Below, one piece after another: positions 1 to 5,097 of a DNA stretch of 5,739 bases. The stretch lies in the NCBI GenBank assembly GCA_902478765.1, contig CABSMN010000087.1:1-5739 (forward strand), read 5' to 3'. The number at the start of each line of letters is the position of its first letter. The first letter of the stretch is position 1. The DNA comes from an uncultured Collinsella sp. Its GTDB lineage: Bacteria > Actinomycetota > Coriobacteriia > Coriobacteriales > Coriobacteriaceae. The position numbers and the translations under genes were made by a program. The notes under the pieces are model-generated. The model saw only the letters and a list, made by a program, of their open reading frames with translations, was not told where the DNA came from and searched no databases.

Positions 1-192
1 CACATACATGTGGTCGCTATCGGGGTGCGGGGTCTTGGTGAGCACCTTGGCGGTCACCACGTGGTCGAAGGACTCGCCCACGGTGTCGATCGCCTCGACC
101 TCGGTGCCGGTACGGATATATTCGTCCGAAAGGGTCTTGGGATCCTCCGGAATATCGATCATGGTCTTGAGCCAGTCGTAAGAAACGCGCAT
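1..192 (-). CDS. pheT: Phenylalanyl-tRNA synthetase beta subunit, N-terminal 64 codons (partial)
   Basis: This is the start of the beta subunit of cytoplasmic phenylalanyl-tRNA synthetase, which joins PheS in an (alpha-beta)2 enzyme that loads phenylalanine onto tRNA-Phe. The 64 visible residues begin MRVSYDWLKTMIDIPEDP, the usual PheT opening (M-V-S-x-x-W-L-x-x-y). They continue into the tRNA-binding OB-fold-like domain, with GTEVEAID at about residues 29-36 and HPDSDH at 56-61, matching the family's HP-(N/D)-(A/S)-D motif. The gene runs off the left edge, so the catalytic-like core, the editing domain and the C-terminal anticodon-binding region are not seen. The start is supported by a strong Shine-Dalgarno, AAAGGAGA at 208-201, eight bases before the ATG. 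It lies 160 bases after pheS on the same strand; many pheST pairs are much closer, and an inverted repeat fills the gap. It is presumably co-transcribed under the pheS T-box. The identification is secure. Confidence 0.95.
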   Translation of the reverse strand, partial: MRVSYDWLKTMIDIPEDPKTLSDEYIRTGTEVEAIDTVGESFDHVVTAKVLTKTPHPDSDHMYV

Positions 193-243
193 CTAACTGG
201 TCTCCTTTCATAAATGCGGCTTTGAGCCAAAAACTGCAACGGA

Positions 244-348
244 GACGGGTTTTCCAAGTGCCGCAGATTGCCTTGAAAGAGGAGGGCCGCGTACTTAGGT
301 ACGCAACCGACGATTGAAAGGCAAGGTGCGGTGCTTGGGAAAGCCGCC
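244..348. repeat. Long imperfect inverted repeat between pheS and pheT (REP-like candidate)
   Basis: The two halves pair around a centre near 296. The innermost hairpin is perfect: GCGTAC (289-294), loop TTAG, GTACGC (299-304). Further out, TTGCCTT (268-274) pairs with AAGGCAA (318-324), CCGCA (261-265) with TGCGG (327-331), CCAAG (254-258) with CTTGG (334-338), and TTT (250-252) with AAA (340-342). The outermost pairs reach 244 and 348, four bases from the pheS stop. Mismatched stretches separate the blocks. No T-run follows on either strand, so this is not a simple terminator. It could be a dispersed palindromic repeat, a processing or stability element in the pheST mRNA, or a small miniature transposable element remnant. 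I saw no clear target-site duplication. The structure is certain from sequence; its nature is inferred. Confidence 0.75.
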
Positions 349-352
349 GGGC

Positions 353-1429
353 CTAGAACTGATTTAAGAAGCGCATATCGCCCGTCATAAGCGTTCTGAG
401 GTCGGGCAGGTCGTAGCGCAGGGCCGCGACGCGCTCGGCGCCAATACCAAAGGCGAAGCCGGTGTACTTCTCGGGGTCGATGCCGCAGTTGATCAGGACG
501 TTGGGGTCGACCATGCCGCAGCCCAGGATCTCGATCCAACCGCTGTGCTTGCAGAAGTTGCAGCCCTTGCCGCCGCAGACGTGGCAGCTCACGTCCACCT
601 CACAGCTGGGCTCGGTGAAGGGGAAGAAGTGCGGGCGGTAACGCGTCTTGCGATCCTCGCCAAACATGCACTTAACAAAGTAGTCGAGCGTGCCCTTGAG
701 GTCGCCAAAGGTGATACCCTCGTCGACGACCAGGCCCTCGATCTGGTTGAACTGCGGCAGGTGGCAGGCGTCGGCCGTGTCGGGACGATAGACGGTGCCC
801 GGGCAGATCATGTAGATGGGCGGCTTCTGCGACTCCATAGTGTGGATCTGCACGCCCGAAGTCTGGGTGCGCAGCAGCACGTCGGACTCGCCGTGGGCGT
901 GAGCCTCGGGGTGCGCGACGCTGCCGGGGTTGTTGTCGACCACGTAGAAGGTATCGCGGGCCGAGCGGCTCGGGTGATCCATGGGGGCGTTGAGCGCGGT
1001 GAAGTTGTAGTAGGAGGTGTCGACCATGGGGCCGGACTCGACGGTGTAGCCGATGCCGCAGAAGATGTCCTCGGCCTCCTCGATAATCTGCTTGATCAGG
1101 TGCTGGTGGCCGATCTGCGGACGGATGCCCGGCAGCGTGATGTCGACGGCGTCGTGCTCCAGTGCGCGCTTGAGGGCGGCGGCCTTCATCTCGGTGTTGC
1201 GCTCGTCGAGCATGCCCTCAATCAGCTGGCGCATCTCGTTGGCTCGCTTGCCCATCACGGGACGATCCTCGGGGGCGAGCTTGCCCATCATGCGCATCAG
1301 GCCGGTGATGCGGCCCTTGCGGCCGAGCAGCTCAACGCGCGCAGCCTCGAGCTTGGCTGCGTCGTCGGCGCCTGCGACGAGCTCCTTGGCCTCTTCCTCG
1401 AGTTTGACCAGATCATCAATCAGACTCAT
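353..1429 (-). CDS. pheS: Phenylalanyl-tRNA synthetase alpha subunit
   Basis: This is the catalytic alpha subunit (358 aa, within the usual bacterial range) of the class II synthetase that makes Phe-tRNA-Phe. Residues 1-95 form the charged, helical tRNA-binding arm. The class II core follows: motif 1 region DHPSRSARDTFYV at 151-163, LLRTQTSGVQIHTM at 185-198, motif 2 region YRPDTADACHLPQFNQIEGLVVD at 214-236 (a continuous conserved block), and motif 3 GFAFGIGAER at 324-333. A four-cysteine knuckle (C282, C285, C290, C293), seen in many bacterial PheS proteins, suggests bound zinc. Odd points: Gln189 and Asn228 sit where His is common, and there is a His-containing insertion at about 165-183. 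The ATG at 1429 was chosen because it gives the family N-terminus (MSLIDDLVKL) and follows a purine-rich SD. The frame stays open upstream through the T-box leader, but that stretch is not protein-like. The T-box upstream should induce it on phenylalanine limitation. The call is secure. Confidence 0.97.
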   Translation of the reverse strand: MSLIDDLVKLEEEAKELVAGADDAAKLEAARVELLGRKGRITGLMRMMGKLAPEDRPVMGKRANEMRQLIEGMLDERNTEMKAAALKRALEHDAVDITLPGIRPQIGHQHLIKQIIEEAEDIFCGIGYTVESGPMVDTSYYNFTALNAPMDHPSRSARDTFYVVDNNPGSVAHPEAHAHGESDVLLRTQTSGVQIHTMESQKPPIYMICPGTVYRPDTADACHLPQFNQIEGLVVDEGITFGDLKGTLDYFVKCMFGEDRKTRYRPHFFPFTEPSCEVDVSCHVCGGKGCNFCKHSGWIEILGCGMVDPNVLINCGIDPEKYTGFAFGIGAERVAALRYDLPDLRTLMTGDMRFLNQF

Positions 1430-1431
1430 GT

Positions 1432-1440
1432 CTTCCCTTT
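1432..1440 (-). promoter_or_regulatory. pheS ribosome binding site
   Basis: On the minus strand the sequence AAAGGGAAG lies just before the pheS ATG, with the GGG core five bases from the start codon. It is an imperfect Shine-Dalgarno, but it decides in favour of the ATG at 1429 over in-frame starts further upstream. The reading frame stays open to 1882, so that alternative has to be ruled out. Confidence 0.65.
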
Positions 1441-1510
1441 CGTCTCTCGCGCTCTCCGTTTGCCGAGGCGGCTGCCACCGTCTGGCGTTGTGAAAACGCG
1501 GCCCGGTTCG

Positions 1511-1796
1511 GTAATAAAAAAACCGTCCTCGGGCATGTGCATTGCCCAAGGACGGTTGAATTCCGCGGTACCACCTTGTTTGACCCGGCGGATGTCTGGC
1601 CCGCCGCGCCCACTCTGTGCCCCTTGTCGCGAGGCTCACGGCTTCCCTACTGGGGCTTCGCCGCCGCTGGCTGCGTGCCCGTTGAGGTCGCTGCTCGGGA
1701 GTGAACGCTTGGCCCTTGTCACCGCAGGAAGGCTCGCAGCCCATGACCTTCCCTCTCTTGCCGGCGACGCGGCGGGCAAAACCCTCTCCGTCAACG
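1511..1796 (-). promoter_or_regulatory. T-box leader (tRNA-Phe-sensing riboswitch) of the pheST operon
   Basis: This is a 5' leader RNA that binds uncharged tRNA and switches between a terminator and an antiterminator. Read on the minus strand, the T-box core AAGGTGGTACCGCG lies at 1577-1564. The antiterminator can be drawn as CAAGG/CCTTG (1578-1574 with 1551-1547), the 7-nt bulge TGGTACC, then GCGG/CCGT (1566-1563 with 1555-1552). The TGGT of the bulge would pair with an ACCA tRNA end, as expected for tRNA-Phe with discriminator A. Stem I is closed by CGTTGA (1796-1791) with TCAACG (1685-1680). Its distal hairpin pairs GGAAGG (1752-1747) with CCTTCC (1732-1727). TTC at 1705-1703, on the 3' side of Stem I, is the likely specifier and is a Phe codon, matching the gene downstream. 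A Stem III hairpin, CGGCGG/CCGCCG, lies at 1606-1586. Stem II was not resolved by eye. Confidence 0.93.
1515..1557 (-). terminator. T-box intrinsic terminator upstream of pheS
   Basis: On the minus strand a hairpin pairs 1557-1543 with 1535-1521 over 15 positions with one C:A mismatch at 1548/1530, around a loop of about seven bases. Seven consecutive T's follow (1522-1516, the first two inside the stem). The 5' arm reuses CCGTCCTTG, which also forms the antiterminator, so the two folds exclude each other as in transcription-attenuating T-boxes. The hairpin ends about 90 bases before pheS. Confidence 0.93.
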
Positions 1797-1807
1797 CATT
1801 GGGCTAT

Positions 1808-1813
1808 AGGATA
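1808..1813 (-). promoter_or_regulatory. Possible -10 element for the pheST operon
   Basis: TATCCT on the minus strand (1813-1808) would place a transcription start near 1801, just before the first base of Stem I at 1796, which is where a T-box transcript should begin. No good -35 hexamer is visible 16-18 bases upstream, so the assignment rests on position. The rest of 1797-1935 is the space between the divergent pheS and carboxypeptidase genes. I could not identify a convincing rightward promoter in it. Confidence 0.3.
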
Positions 1814-1923
1814 ACACATTCTGCGTGTGCATCGCCGCGTTCCGTTTTGTTCGCACTGGGTACAAGGCGGGTAGCTGTGCAAACTGGCCGCACGCCCACC
1901 CGTGGCGCTCGACCTGCGAGATC

Positions 1924-1928
1924 AAGGA
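1924..1928 (+). promoter_or_regulatory. Ribosome binding site of the M32 carboxypeptidase gene
   Basis: AAGGA lies seven bases before the ATG at 1936. It supports that start over the in-frame ATG at 1825, which lacks a comparable site and would add 37 residues with no likeness to the family. Confidence 0.75.
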
Positions 1929-1935
1929 TATAGGT

Positions 1936-3477
1936 ATGGGAAAGAAACTCGATAAGAAAGCCAAGGCGGGCAAGAGCATCAAGAAGCTCCGCAAGCTCGA
2001 AGGCAAGCTGTGGACTCGCGAGTACCTGCTCAAGATTGCCGAGTTCGATGGAGCGACGATTGCTCCTGCCAACGGCGCAGCAGCGCGTGCCGACGCCATG
2101 GGCACGCTTGCCGGCGAGCATCACAAGCTGCTGACCAGCGAGAAGTCCGTTGAGCTCGTACGCTCGTTAGCGCGCGAGACCGTCGCCGGCGGCAAAATCG
2201 ACGACCCTCAGCTGCTCGACGAGATCCGTGTGCTCGGCCGCGATCAACGTGAGGCCAGTGCCATCCCCACCGAAGAAGCCGAGGCCTGGACCAGGCTCAC
2301 CTGCGAGGCGGACGCCGTGTGGCACAAGGCCAAGGCTGCCAACGACTGGGCGAGCTTTGAGACCTATGTGGATAGAATCGTCGCCCAACTTAAGCATCAG
2401 GCCGAGCTCATGGACCCCAAGCGCGATCCATACGACGTTTGGCTCGACCAGTACGAGCGCGGCCTTTCCGCCAAGAGCTTCGACGCGTTTTGCGATGAGG
2501 TCAAGGCCACGGTCGTGCCGCTCGTGCACGCCATCGGCGAGCGCGGCCAGCAGCCGGCTGCCGACTTTTTGCACGCCCACGTGCCCGAGGCTGCCCAGCG
2601 CGCCATGAGCTTCGACCTTATGAAGCTTGTCGGCCTGGACCTGGACGACACCACGCTTGCCTTTACCGAGCATCCGTTTAGCGAGGGCTTTGCCGTGGGT
2701 GATGCGCGCATCGCGACGCACATCTACGAGGACGACTGCATCTCCAACGTCTACAGCATCATCCACGAGGCGGGGCACACCATGTACGAGCTGGGCGTCA
2801 ATCCCGCCTATGCGCGCACGTGCTTGGAGGGCGGCACCTCCATGGGCATCCACGAGAGCCAGAGCCGCTTTTTCGAGAACACCGTGGGTCGCAGCCGCGC
2901 CTTTATGGGCCCGCTGCTCGAGGTGCTGCGTCGTCACGCGCCCGAGGTCTACGGCGACGTCGACGAAGACACGCTCTACCGCGCCGTGAACATCGCGCAG
3001 CCGTCGTTGATCCGCACCGAGGCCGACGAGCTCACCTATCCGCTGCATATTATGGTGCGCTACCAGATCGAGCGCATGCTGTTTGCCGGCGAGGCTGCGG
3101 CCAAGGACATCCCCGCGCTTTGGAACCGCTTTATGGACGAGTACCTGGGCATTCCCGTTCCCGACGACACGCACGGCTGCCTGCAGGATACGCATTGGAG
3201 CGGCGGTTCGTTTGGCTACTTCCCCACGTATGCGCTGGGTAGCGCCTACGATGCCATGTTTGTGCCGGCCATGTGCCGCGACGGCGTCGACCTTACCGGT
3301 GCCTGCGCGAGCGGCGACTTGGCACCCGTCCGCGCGTGGCTGGGCGAGCACATTTGGCAGTGGGGCCGCGCCAAGGACGCGCCGGAACTCATCAAGGGTG
3401 CCTGCGGCATGGATTTTGACGCCCGCTACTACTGCAGCTACCTGCAGGACAAGTTCACCACGCTGTACGAGCTGTAA
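1936..3477 (+). CDS. M32-family metallocarboxypeptidase (thermostable carboxypeptidase 1 type)
   Basis: This 513-aa protein is a zinc carboxypeptidase of peptidase family M32, which removes C-terminal residues from peptides. It has no signal peptide, so it is probably cytoplasmic and used in peptide turnover. The family motifs occur in order: HPF at 246-248, DARIAT at 256-261, the zinc site HEAGH at 277-281, HESQ at 306-309 (E307 as third metal ligand, E278 as catalytic base), IRTEADE at 359-365, and GCLQDTHW at 414-421. Length is close to the family's roughly 500 aa. Odd points: the usual DXRXT motif reads D-A-R-I-A, with Thr one position later, and the first 24 residues are very lysine-rich (MGKKLDKKAKAGKSIKKL). 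The start at 1936 is supported by AAGGA at 1924-1928. It is divergent from pheS and convergent with glmM, so it is likely a single-gene unit. The family call is secure; the physiological substrate is unknown. Confidence 0.95.
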   Translation: MGKKLDKKAKAGKSIKKLRKLEGKLWTREYLLKIAEFDGATIAPANGAAARADAMGTLAGEHHKLLTSEKSVELVRSLARETVAGGKIDDPQLLDEIRVLGRDQREASAIPTEEAEAWTRLTCEADAVWHKAKAANDWASFETYVDRIVAQLKHQAELMDPKRDPYDVWLDQYERGLSAKSFDAFCDEVKATVVPLVHAIGERGQQPAADFLHAHVPEAAQRAMSFDLMKLVGLDLDDTTLAFTEHPFSEGFAVGDARIATHIYEDDCISNVYSIIHEAGHTMYELGVNPAYARTCLEGGTSMGIHESQSRFFENTVGRSRAFMGPLLEVLRRHAPEVYGDVDEDTLYRAVNIAQPSLIRTEADELTYPLHIMVRYQIERMLFAGEAAAKDIPALWNRFMDEYLGIPVPDDTHGCLQDTHWSGGSFGYFPTYALGSAYDAMFVPAMCRDGVDLTGACASGDLAPVRAWLGEHIWQWGRAKDAPELIKGACGMDFDARYYCSYLQDKFTTLYEL

Positions 3478-3514
3478 GGATTGACCAGCACGCCATCGCC
3501 AACGCCAACTATGT

Positions 3515-3539
3515 TGACGCCAATGTCTTGGCAACGTCA
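3515..3539. repeat. Small hairpin after the carboxypeptidase gene
   Basis: GCCAA (3519-3523) and TTGGC (3528-3532) form a perfect stem with a TGTC loop. Outside it, TGAC (3515-3518) pairs with GTCA (3536-3539) after a 3-base bulge. No T-run follows on the plus strand, so it is not a standard terminator, although it is the first structure met by the carboxypeptidase transcript. It may be a 3'-end stability hairpin. Confidence 0.4.
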
Positions 3540-3644
3540 GCGAAAACGACCCTAAGCGAGCAAGGTGACGTGAAATGAAAGGGCGCTGACCTTCTGGTCG
3601 CGCCCTTGAAATTGAACGTCAGATTGCCGCTTAGGGGCGTTTGC
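3540..3644. repeat. Nested imperfect inverted repeat between the convergent genes (REP-like candidate)
   Basis: Complementary blocks are arranged symmetrically about 3593. CCCTAAGC (3550-3557) pairs with GCTTAGGG (3629-3636), TGACGT (3566-3571) with ACGTCA (3616-3621), AAGGGCGC (3579-3586) with GCGCCCTT (3600-3607), and GACC (3588-3591) with GGTC (3596-3599). GC-AAA-CG-like blocks at 3540-3548 and 3638-3644 may extend the arms. The size, about 105 bases, and the nested layout resemble the inverted repeat at 244-348. The innermost part may act as a terminator (listed separately). A dispersed palindromic element is the simplest reading. Pairing is visible; family membership is inferred. Confidence 0.65.
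3579..3607 (-). terminator. Candidate terminator of glmM, possibly bidirectional
   Basis: A 12-bp stem with a single bulged T at 3587 and a four-base loop is followed on the minus strand by TCATTTCA, a modestly T-rich tail. On the plus strand the tail is GAAATTGAAC, which is poor for termination. It sits between two convergent genes, where a shared terminator is expected. The weak T-run keeps confidence moderate. Confidence 0.45.
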
Positions 3645-3654
3645 AGCGTCGAGC

Positions 3655-3684
3655 AGTTACGCGGTTTGGTAAAACCGCGTAACT
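3655..3684. repeat. Perfect 13-bp hairpin overlapping the glmM stop codon
   Basis: AGTTACGCGGTTT (3655-3667) and AAACCGCGTAACT (3672-3684) are exact reverse complements around a four-base loop (GGTA on the plus strand). The last two bases lie inside the glmM TAG stop (3683-3685). No T-run follows on either strand. It may protect the glmM mRNA 3' end, slow converging polymerases, or be a palindromic repeat unit or protein-binding site. Confidence 0.7.
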
Positions 3685-5014
3685 ACAGAGCCTCGAGTGC
3701 GTTGGCGATGCGCTTCATGGCGGCATCGGCGGATGCTTGGTCGGGCGCCTCGGCCAGCACGCGGATAACCGACTCGGTTCCGCTCTTGCGTACGAGCACG
3801 CGGCCCTCGCCTGCCAGCGCAGCCTCGGCCTCGGCGATGGCGTTCTGCACGCCCATGTTCTCGAGCGCGGCGTCCTTGTCCGCCACGCGCACGGCCACCT
3901 GCGCCTGCGGTAGCAGCTTGCACGGAGCCGTGAGCTGCGAGAGCGTCTCGCGCTCGGCGCGGATCACTTCCATCACGCGCAGCGAGGTCATAATGCCGTC
4001 GCCCGTGCGCTCGATATCGCCAAAGATCGTATGGCCCGTCTGCTCGCCGCCCAGGCTGTAACCGCCCTCGCGCATCTTGGCATACACGTGGCGGTCGCCC
4101 ACACCGCTGGTCACGGCACTTAGGCCGGCAAGCTCCAACGACTTGATCAGGCCAAAGTTGCTGGCAATCGTCGGAACCACGGTACCGCCCGAAAGGCGAC
4201 CGTGCTTGTTCAGGTACACGCCGCACACGTACAGGATCTGGTCGCCATCGACCACGCGGCCGCGCTCGTCCACGGCCAGGCAGCGGTCGGCATCGCCGTC
4301 ATAGGCAAAGCCCACGTCCAAGCCCTGCTCCACCACGTGGCGCTGCAGACGCTCCATATGCGTGGAGCCGCAGTCGACGTTGATGTTAAAACCATCAGGC
4401 GCGGCATTGATCACGCGCACGTCGGCGCCCAGCGCGTCGAACACCGGCTTGGCCACCGAGGACGCCGAGCCGTTGGCGCAGTCGATGCCGATCTTGACGC
4501 CCTGCAGCGAAAAGTTCGCGCTGGCGATGAGCGAGGCAATGTAGCGGTTGCGGCCCTGCATGTAGTCCACCGTGGCGCCGATGTGGTTGCCCGTGGCCAG
4601 CGGCACCTCGCTCTTGCCATCGACGTAGTCCTCGATGAGCTCCAGTACGTCCTCGTCCATCTTAAAACCGTCGCTATTGACGAGCTTAATGCCGTTATCG
4701 CAAAACGGGTTGTGGCTCGCGCTGATCATGATGCCGCAATCGAAGCAGCCTTCCACGGTCTGATGCGCTACACCCGGTGTGGGGATCACGTGCAGCATAT
4801 AGGCGTCCGCACCGCTCGCGACCAGGCCACTCACCAGCGCCGCCTCAAACATATAACTCGAGCGACGCGTGTCCTTACCCACGATGACGCGCGCCTTGCG
4901 CTCGCGGTTGGCGCCGTAATACCAGCCCACAAAACGGCCAATCTTATAAGCGTGCTCTACCGTCAGCCCAACGTTAGCCTCACCGCGAAAGCCGTCGGTG
5001 CCAAAGTACTTCAT
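3683..5014 (-). CDS. glmM: Phosphoglucosamine mutase
   Basis: This 443-aa cytoplasmic enzyme converts glucosamine-6-phosphate to glucosamine-1-phosphate on the route to UDP-GlcNAc for peptidoglycan and other envelope polymers. It has the alpha-D-phosphohexomutase domain order. The opening MKYFGTDGFRG is typical of GlmM. The phosphoserine loop ISASHNP at 97-103 places the active serine at 100. The Mg-binding loop DGDADR lies at 239-244 and the sugar-binding loop GGEQTGH at 322-328. The C-terminal phosphate-binding loop RKSGTESVIRV at 409-419 differs slightly from the common RPSGTEP form. Length matches the family (about 445 aa). AAGGAG at 5025-5020, five bases before the ATG, supports the start. 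It follows a DUF4012 gene on the same strand, with a hairpin in the 83-base gap, and ends in a perfect palindrome. GlmM-specific motifs favour it over ManB/Pgm. The call is secure. Confidence 0.97.
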   Translation of the reverse strand: MKYFGTDGFRGEANVGLTVEHAYKIGRFVGWYYGANRERKARVIVGKDTRRSSYMFEAALVSGLVASGADAYMLHVIPTPGVAHQTVEGCFDCGIMISASHNPFCDNGIKLVNSDGFKMDEDVLELIEDYVDGKSEVPLATGNHIGATVDYMQGRNRYIASLIASANFSLQGVKIGIDCANGSASSVAKPVFDALGADVRVINAAPDGFNINVDCGSTHMERLQRHVVEQGLDVGFAYDGDADRCLAVDERGRVVDGDQILYVCGVYLNKHGRLSGGTVVPTIASNFGLIKSLELAGLSAVTSGVGDRHVYAKMREGGYSLGGEQTGHTIFGDIERTGDGIMTSLRVMEVIRAERETLSQLTAPCKLLPQAQVAVRVADKDAALENMGVQNAIAEAEAALAGEGRVLVRKSGTESVIRVLAEAPDQASADAAMKRIANALEAL

Positions 5015-5027
5015 GCGCTCTCCTTAC

Positions 5028-5060
5028 AAAATAGGGGCGAACAGATTGCCTGTCCGCCCC
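5028..5060 (-). terminator. Hairpin between the DUF4012 gene and glmM (terminator or attenuator)
   Basis: On the minus strand GGGGCG (5060-5055) pairs with CGCCCC (5039-5034). After one C:A mismatch, a further 4-bp stem CTGT/ACAG (5053-5050 with 5044-5041, read as ACAG/CTGT) closes a five-base loop. TATTTT follows at 5033-5028, a short T-rich tail. It sits about 40 bases after the DUF4012 stop, so it could end that transcript. The tail stops three bases before the glmM Shine-Dalgarno, so it would also lie in any longer glmM leader. Confidence 0.65.
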
Positions 5061-5073
5061 AAAATGGTACTCG

Positions 5074-5079
5074 ATTATC
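5074..5079 (-). promoter_or_regulatory. Weak candidate -10 for glmM
   Basis: GATAAT (5079-5074, minus strand) differs from TATAAT at one base and lies in the short gap before glmM. A start near 5067 would put the 5060-5028 hairpin in the glmM leader. No good -35 is seen at the right spacing, so this is only a candidate. Confidence 0.2.
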
Positions 5080-5097
5080 TGCGCTACCAGAAAAACC

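Noticed and set aside
244..348. The pheS-pheT inverted repeat as an intrinsic terminator
   Set aside because: No T-run follows the core hairpin on either strand, and termination here would cut off pheT.
159..539. Minus-strand 126-codon frame spanning the end of pheS, the inverted repeat and the start of pheT
   Set aside because: It overlaps two secure genes in another frame, and its middle is the palindromic repeat, so it is unlikely to be a real protein.
1430..1882. In-frame N-terminal extension of pheS, open for 151 codons upstream of the chosen start
   Set aside because: It coincides with the T-box leader and its terminator, and reads as an Arg/Pro-rich non-protein-like string. The ATG at 1429 gives the family N-terminus.
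545..1933. Long plus-strand open frame (462 codons) antisense to pheS and its leader
   Set aside because: It is a mirror of a GC-rich gene: Val/Ala/Leu/His-rich, no recognisable domain, and crosses the T-box. The opposite strand encodes clear PheS.
1825..1935. Upstream in-frame ATG for the carboxypeptidase gene
   Set aside because: The 37 extra residues do not resemble M32 proteins, and the ATG at 1936 has AAGGA at good spacing.
2167..3534. Long minus-strand open frame (455 codons) antisense to the carboxypeptidase gene
   Set aside because: It has shadow composition (Val/Gly/Ala/Arg/His) with no motif, whereas the plus strand carries all M32 signatures.
5015..5097. A glucosamine-6-phosphate ribozyme or other known riboswitch before glmM
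   Set aside because: The gap is only 83 bases and shows one simple hairpin, too little for glmS-type or other known riboswitch structures.
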